Shown: piece after piece, positions 4,648 to 6,901 of the stretch
Layout of the letters: the number at the start of each line of letters is the position of its first letter
Numbering within the stretch: position 1 is the first letter of the stretch
NCBI GenBank assembly: GCA_031254795.1
Contig: JAIRTS010000190.1
Location: 1-6,901, forward strand
DNA from: Treponema sp.
GTDB lineage: Bacteria > Spirochaetota > Spirochaetia > Treponematales > Breznakiellaceae
Direction: 5' to 3'
DNA length: 6,901 nucleotides
Notes under the pieces: generated by a model
Told to the model about the DNA's origin: nothing
The model's database searches: none
The model's input: only the letters and a program-made list of their open reading frames with translations
Position numbers and translations under genes: made by a program

Positions 4648-5679
4648 ATGAAAATTCTTGGAATCGACACGTCCTGCGATGAAACCGCGGCGGCTGTTGT
4701 TGAGAATGGCGAAACCATTCTCTCGAATGTGGTCGCCACGCAGATACCGTTTCACGCGGAATACGAAGGCGTCGTGCCTGAAATAGCAAGCCGCAAACAC
4801 ACCGAATGGATTGCCGTGGTTGTGCAGGAAGCCCTTGACAAGGCTGGGTTATCCGCTGGAGAGCTTGACGGCGTGGCGGTTACATCTCATCCGGGCATGT
4901 TGGGCTCTCTTTTGGTGGGGCTCAATTTCGCCAAAGCCTTCGCCTATGCGCTGAAAATTCCTTTCATCGCGGTGAATCACATGCTCGCCCATTTGTACGC
5001 GTCGCGGCTCGCGGAGGAGAGACCGGACTATCCGTTTCTGGGGCTGTTGGTGTCAGGCGGACACAGCATCATCTGCCGCGTCGACGACTTTGATGACATC
5101 ACGGTGCTTGGCGCGACCATTGACGACGCGGTTGGCGAAGCCTTTGACAAGGTGGCGAAGCATTACGGCTTTGGGTACCCTGGCGGCGTGGCGATAGACC
5201 GCATGGCGCGGCAAGGAGACGCCTCCGCCTTCCGCTTCCCCATGCCGAACCTTTACAAAGGAGAACACCGGTACGACTTTTCATATTCTGGATTAAAGAC
5301 CGCCGTTGTCAATCAACTTGAACAGTTCCGCGTCAAAACAGATCCTACACCGGAAGATATCGCCGCTTCCTTCCAAAAAACGGCCGTTGAGATACTGCTC
5401 CGCAGTCTTTTTCGCGCCGTAGAGGACACTGGCCTTGCGACGGTCGTCGCGGGCGGCGGCGTCGCCGCGAATTCGCTGTTACGCGCCCGCATCGCCGAAC
5501 AGCGCGGCGCGGAGCGCTGTGGCGCGTTGCGGGCGATTTTTCCGCCGCTGAGCCTCTGCGGGGATAACGGCGCGATGGTCGCCGGACTTGGCTTCCGGCT
5601 CTTGGAGCGGGGGGACAGATCGCCGCTTGACACGGTGGCTTCGGCGCGGGTGCGCGGATTTAAGAAAAAGTATCCATAG
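4648..5679 (+). CDS. tsaD: tRNA N6-adenosine threonylcarbamoyltransferase TsaD
   Basis: Transfers the threonylcarbamoyl group from threonylcarbamoyl-AMP (made by TsaC/TsaC2) to A37 of tRNAs that read ANN codons, working in the cytoplasm with TsaB and TsaE. The product is 343 residues, close to the usual 335-345. Family motifs in order: GIDTSCDETAAAVV (5-18); NHMLAH (110-115), with metal-binding His111 and His115; LVSGGHS (134-140); DDAVGEAFDKVAK (159-171); YPGG (177-180); FSYSGLKTA (211-219); AGGGVAANS (268-276); and CGDNGAM (304-310), with metal ligand Asp306. Two small oddities: the segment usually read as GPG is HPG here (81-83), and the stretch before IFPPLSLC (about 286-296, ERCGALRA) looks a few residues longer than typical. 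The start is set by GGAG at 4637-4640. The gap from the ABC-F gene is 112 bases, so co-transcription is possible but not shown. It converges with xseA. TsaB, TsaC and TsaE are not in view. Confidence 0.97.
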   Translation: MKILGIDTSCDETAAAVVENGETILSNVVATQIPFHAEYEGVVPEIASRKHTEWIAVVVQEALDKAGLSAGELDGVAVTSHPGMLGSLLVGLNFAKAFAYALKIPFIAVNHMLAHLYASRLAEERPDYPFLGLLVSGGHSIICRVDDFDDITVLGATIDDAVGEAFDKVAKHYGFGYPGGVAIDRMARQGDASAFRFPMPNLYKGEHRYDFSYSGLKTAVVNQLEQFRVKTDPTPEDIAASFQKTAVEILLRSLFRAVEDTGLATVVAGGGVAANSLLRARIAEQRGAERCGALRAIFPPLSLCGDNGAMVAGLGFRLLERGDRSPLDTVASARVRGFKKKYP

Positions 5680-5690
5680 GGGGAAGGTTG

Positions 5691-5731
5691 CGCGTGGCGA
5701 GTACGCCGGATCGCCGTATACGGGCCACGCG
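5691..5731. terminator. Inverted repeat between convergent tsaD and xseA
   Basis: CGCGTGGC (5691-5698) is the reverse complement of GCCACGCG (5724-5731), and a smaller imperfect stem sits inside (TACG at 5702-5705 with CGTA at 5715-5718). A competing pair is GCGCGT (5690-5695) with ACGCGC (5736-5741). It lies between two genes that end towards each other, where a bidirectional terminator would be useful. No strong T-run is present on either strand, so its role as a terminator is uncertain. Confidence 0.35.
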
Positions 5732-5758
5732 GGTGACGCGCCCATTTCCCTTCTAATT

Positions 5759-6901
5759 CTAACCATGCCCCTGAGCCACTCTATTCTCCACAACCGCCCT
5801 GATCTCCCCGTTTAGCGGCCTGATAGCGAGAGTGTCGCCGGCTTTTACATCAGAGGCCGCGCGGACAACGCGGCCTGTCTCAACATTGGTGACAATGGAA
5901 TAGCCCTTCTCCAAAACAAGCTCTGGATTCGCCGTTTCAAGGGTGCGTTTGGCAAGCTCAAGCCTTTTTCGAACATCGGCGAGCCGGTTGCCAAACGATA
6001 TGAGCAATTCTTCCTTCGCGTCATCAAAACGCACCAGACGCGGCTGCAATATGGCGCGAAAACGGTACTCCATCTCCTCGGCGCTGAATGGTTTAACGAG
6101 AAACCGCGCCCGTTCAAGGCGGGTTTTTATGGTCTCGAACAAGAATTCGGCTATGCCTCGGATTGCGATCAGAGTCTCCTCTCGGTTCGCGCTCACCAAC
6201 TCGGCGGCCGCTGATGGAGTGGGGGCGCGGAGGTCAGCGACAAAATCAGAAAGCGCCCAGTCGATTTCATGCCCAACGGCGCTCACAACAGGTATCGCGG
6301 ACTCCGCTATCGCCCTGACAACAACCTCTTCGGAAAAAGGCAACAGGTCTTCAAGGGAGCCGCCGCCACGGCCCACAATCAGCACATCGGCAAGTTTCCA
6401 GCGATTGGCCTGTTCAATGCGCCGCGCGATAACCGGCGCCGCGCCGTTTCCCTGCACCGGACACGGCAGGACAACCACGTTCACGCCCGCAGCCCGCCGG
6501 CGCAAAATATTGAGAATATCGCGCACAGCGGCTCCCGTCGGAGAGCTTACCACGCCTACGGTTTGCGGGAACCGCGGAATGGGCGTTTTTTTATCCTCAT
6601 CAAACAAACCTTCGGCCGCGAAAGCCCGCTTCCTCTTTTCAAGCAGGGCGAGCATCTCGCCTTCTCCGGTTCTCTCCATTTCACCGCATACAATTTGGTA
6701 CGACCCTCGCTGGTTGTACACCGATATGCCGCCGTGGACGCGGACCAACATGCCGTCTTTTGGCTCAAAAGAGAGGTTGCGGAACCGGTTTTTAAACATA
6801 ACCGCTGAAATACAGGAAACCGCGTCTTTAAGGGTGAAATAGAGGTGTCCGGTACTTGATGGACGGCAGTTCGAAAGCTCGCCTTCCACGCTGATCGCGG
6901 A
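5759..6901 (-). CDS. xseA: Exodeoxyribonuclease VII large subunit XseA, partial (N-terminus beyond right edge)
   Basis: Catalytic subunit of exonuclease VII, which with several small XseB subunits degrades single-stranded DNA from both ends into short oligonucleotides during repair and recombination. 380 residues are visible. Numbered from the first visible residue: the end of the N-terminal OB fold is VEGELSN..SSTGHLYFTLKD (5-26); GVVSSPTGAAVRDIL (116-130) and GRGGGSLEDL (177-186) follow; then VGHEIDWALSDFVADLRAPTPSAAAEL runs at 209-235, the hallmark catalytic block. A helical segment (about 236-330) precedes the C-terminal LEKGYSIV..GDTLAIRPLNGEI region. By comparison with typical XseA, about 20-30 N-terminal residues are missing at the right edge; the frame is open through to 6901, so the GTG at 6887-6889 is an internal valine and not the start. 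No xseB follows; the gene ends in a convergent spacer facing tsaD. Confidence 0.96.
   Translation of the reverse strand, partial: SAISVEGELSNCRPSSTGHLYFTLKDAVSCISAVMFKNRFRNLSFEPKDGMLVRVHGGISVYNQRGSYQIVCGEMERTGEGEMLALLEKRKRAFAAEGLFDEDKKTPIPRFPQTVGVVSSPTGAAVRDILNILRRRAAGVNVVVLPCPVQGNGAAPVIARRIEQANRWKLADVLIVGRGGGSLEDLLPFSEEVVVRAIAESAIPVVSAVGHEIDWALSDFVADLRAPTPSAAAELVSANREETLIAIRGIAEFLFETIKTRLERARFLVKPFSAEEMEYRFRAILQPRLVRFDDAKEELLISFGNRLADVRKRLELAKRTLETANPELVLEKGYSIVTNVETGRVVRAASDVKAGDTLAIRPLNGEIRAVVENRVAQGHG

Noticed and set aside
5943..6842. A 299-codon open frame on the plus strand opposite xseA.
   Set aside because: It is a shadow of xseA: low-complexity serine/arginine-rich translation with no motifs, while the minus strand carries clear exonuclease VII motifs.

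Overview
This window looks like bacterial chromosome of a spirochaete, most likely Treponema-like. That is an inference. It rests on a lipoprotein with a loose lipobox followed by bacterial SH3-like sequence, a moderate base composition (about 50-55% G+C over most genes), and the general look of the housekeeping proteins. No rRNA, tRNA or CRISPR array was recognised.

Layout, left to right. (1) Positions 1-713, minus strand: most of a DNA (cytosine-5) methyltransferase, cut by the left edge before its C-terminal motifs. Its base composition is patchy (about 44%, 29% and 55% G+C in successive blocks), which suggests a transferred or recombined restriction-modification gene. (2) Positions 714-919: a divergent intergenic region with overlapping -10-like elements on both strands. 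On the minus strand the methyltransferase frame stays open about 40 codons upstream of its first ATG. (3) Positions 920-2332, plus strand: a 470-residue predicted lipoprotein with an SH3-like region and an unrecognised C-terminal half. (4) Positions 2333-2600: a 268-base non-coding stretch packed with stem-loops. Four of them sit end to end at 2460-2589, directly before the next gene. This is the most unusual part of the window. (5) Positions 2601-4535: a 644-residue ABC-F ATPase with two complete nucleotide-binding domains and a C-terminal coiled coil. (6) Positions 4536-4647: a spacer with a 7-codon mini-ORF behind a good ribosome binding site and an imperfect palindrome. (7) Positions 4648-5679: tsaD, for the tRNA t6A modification. 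(8) Positions 5680-5758: a short convergent spacer with inverted repeats. (9) Positions 5759-6901, minus strand: xseA, the exonuclease VII large subunit, cut by the right edge near its N-terminus.

The plus-strand genes abcF and tsaD both serve translation: ABC-F proteins act on the ribosome, and TsaD modifies ANN-decoding tRNAs. xseA is a convergent DNA-repair gene. The methyltransferase looks like an accessory gene, and any cognate restriction enzyme lies outside the window. No complete new defence or mobile system is visible. The best candidate for undescribed biology is the tandem-hairpin leader of the ABC-F gene, whose last hairpin covers the only plausible ribosome binding site.
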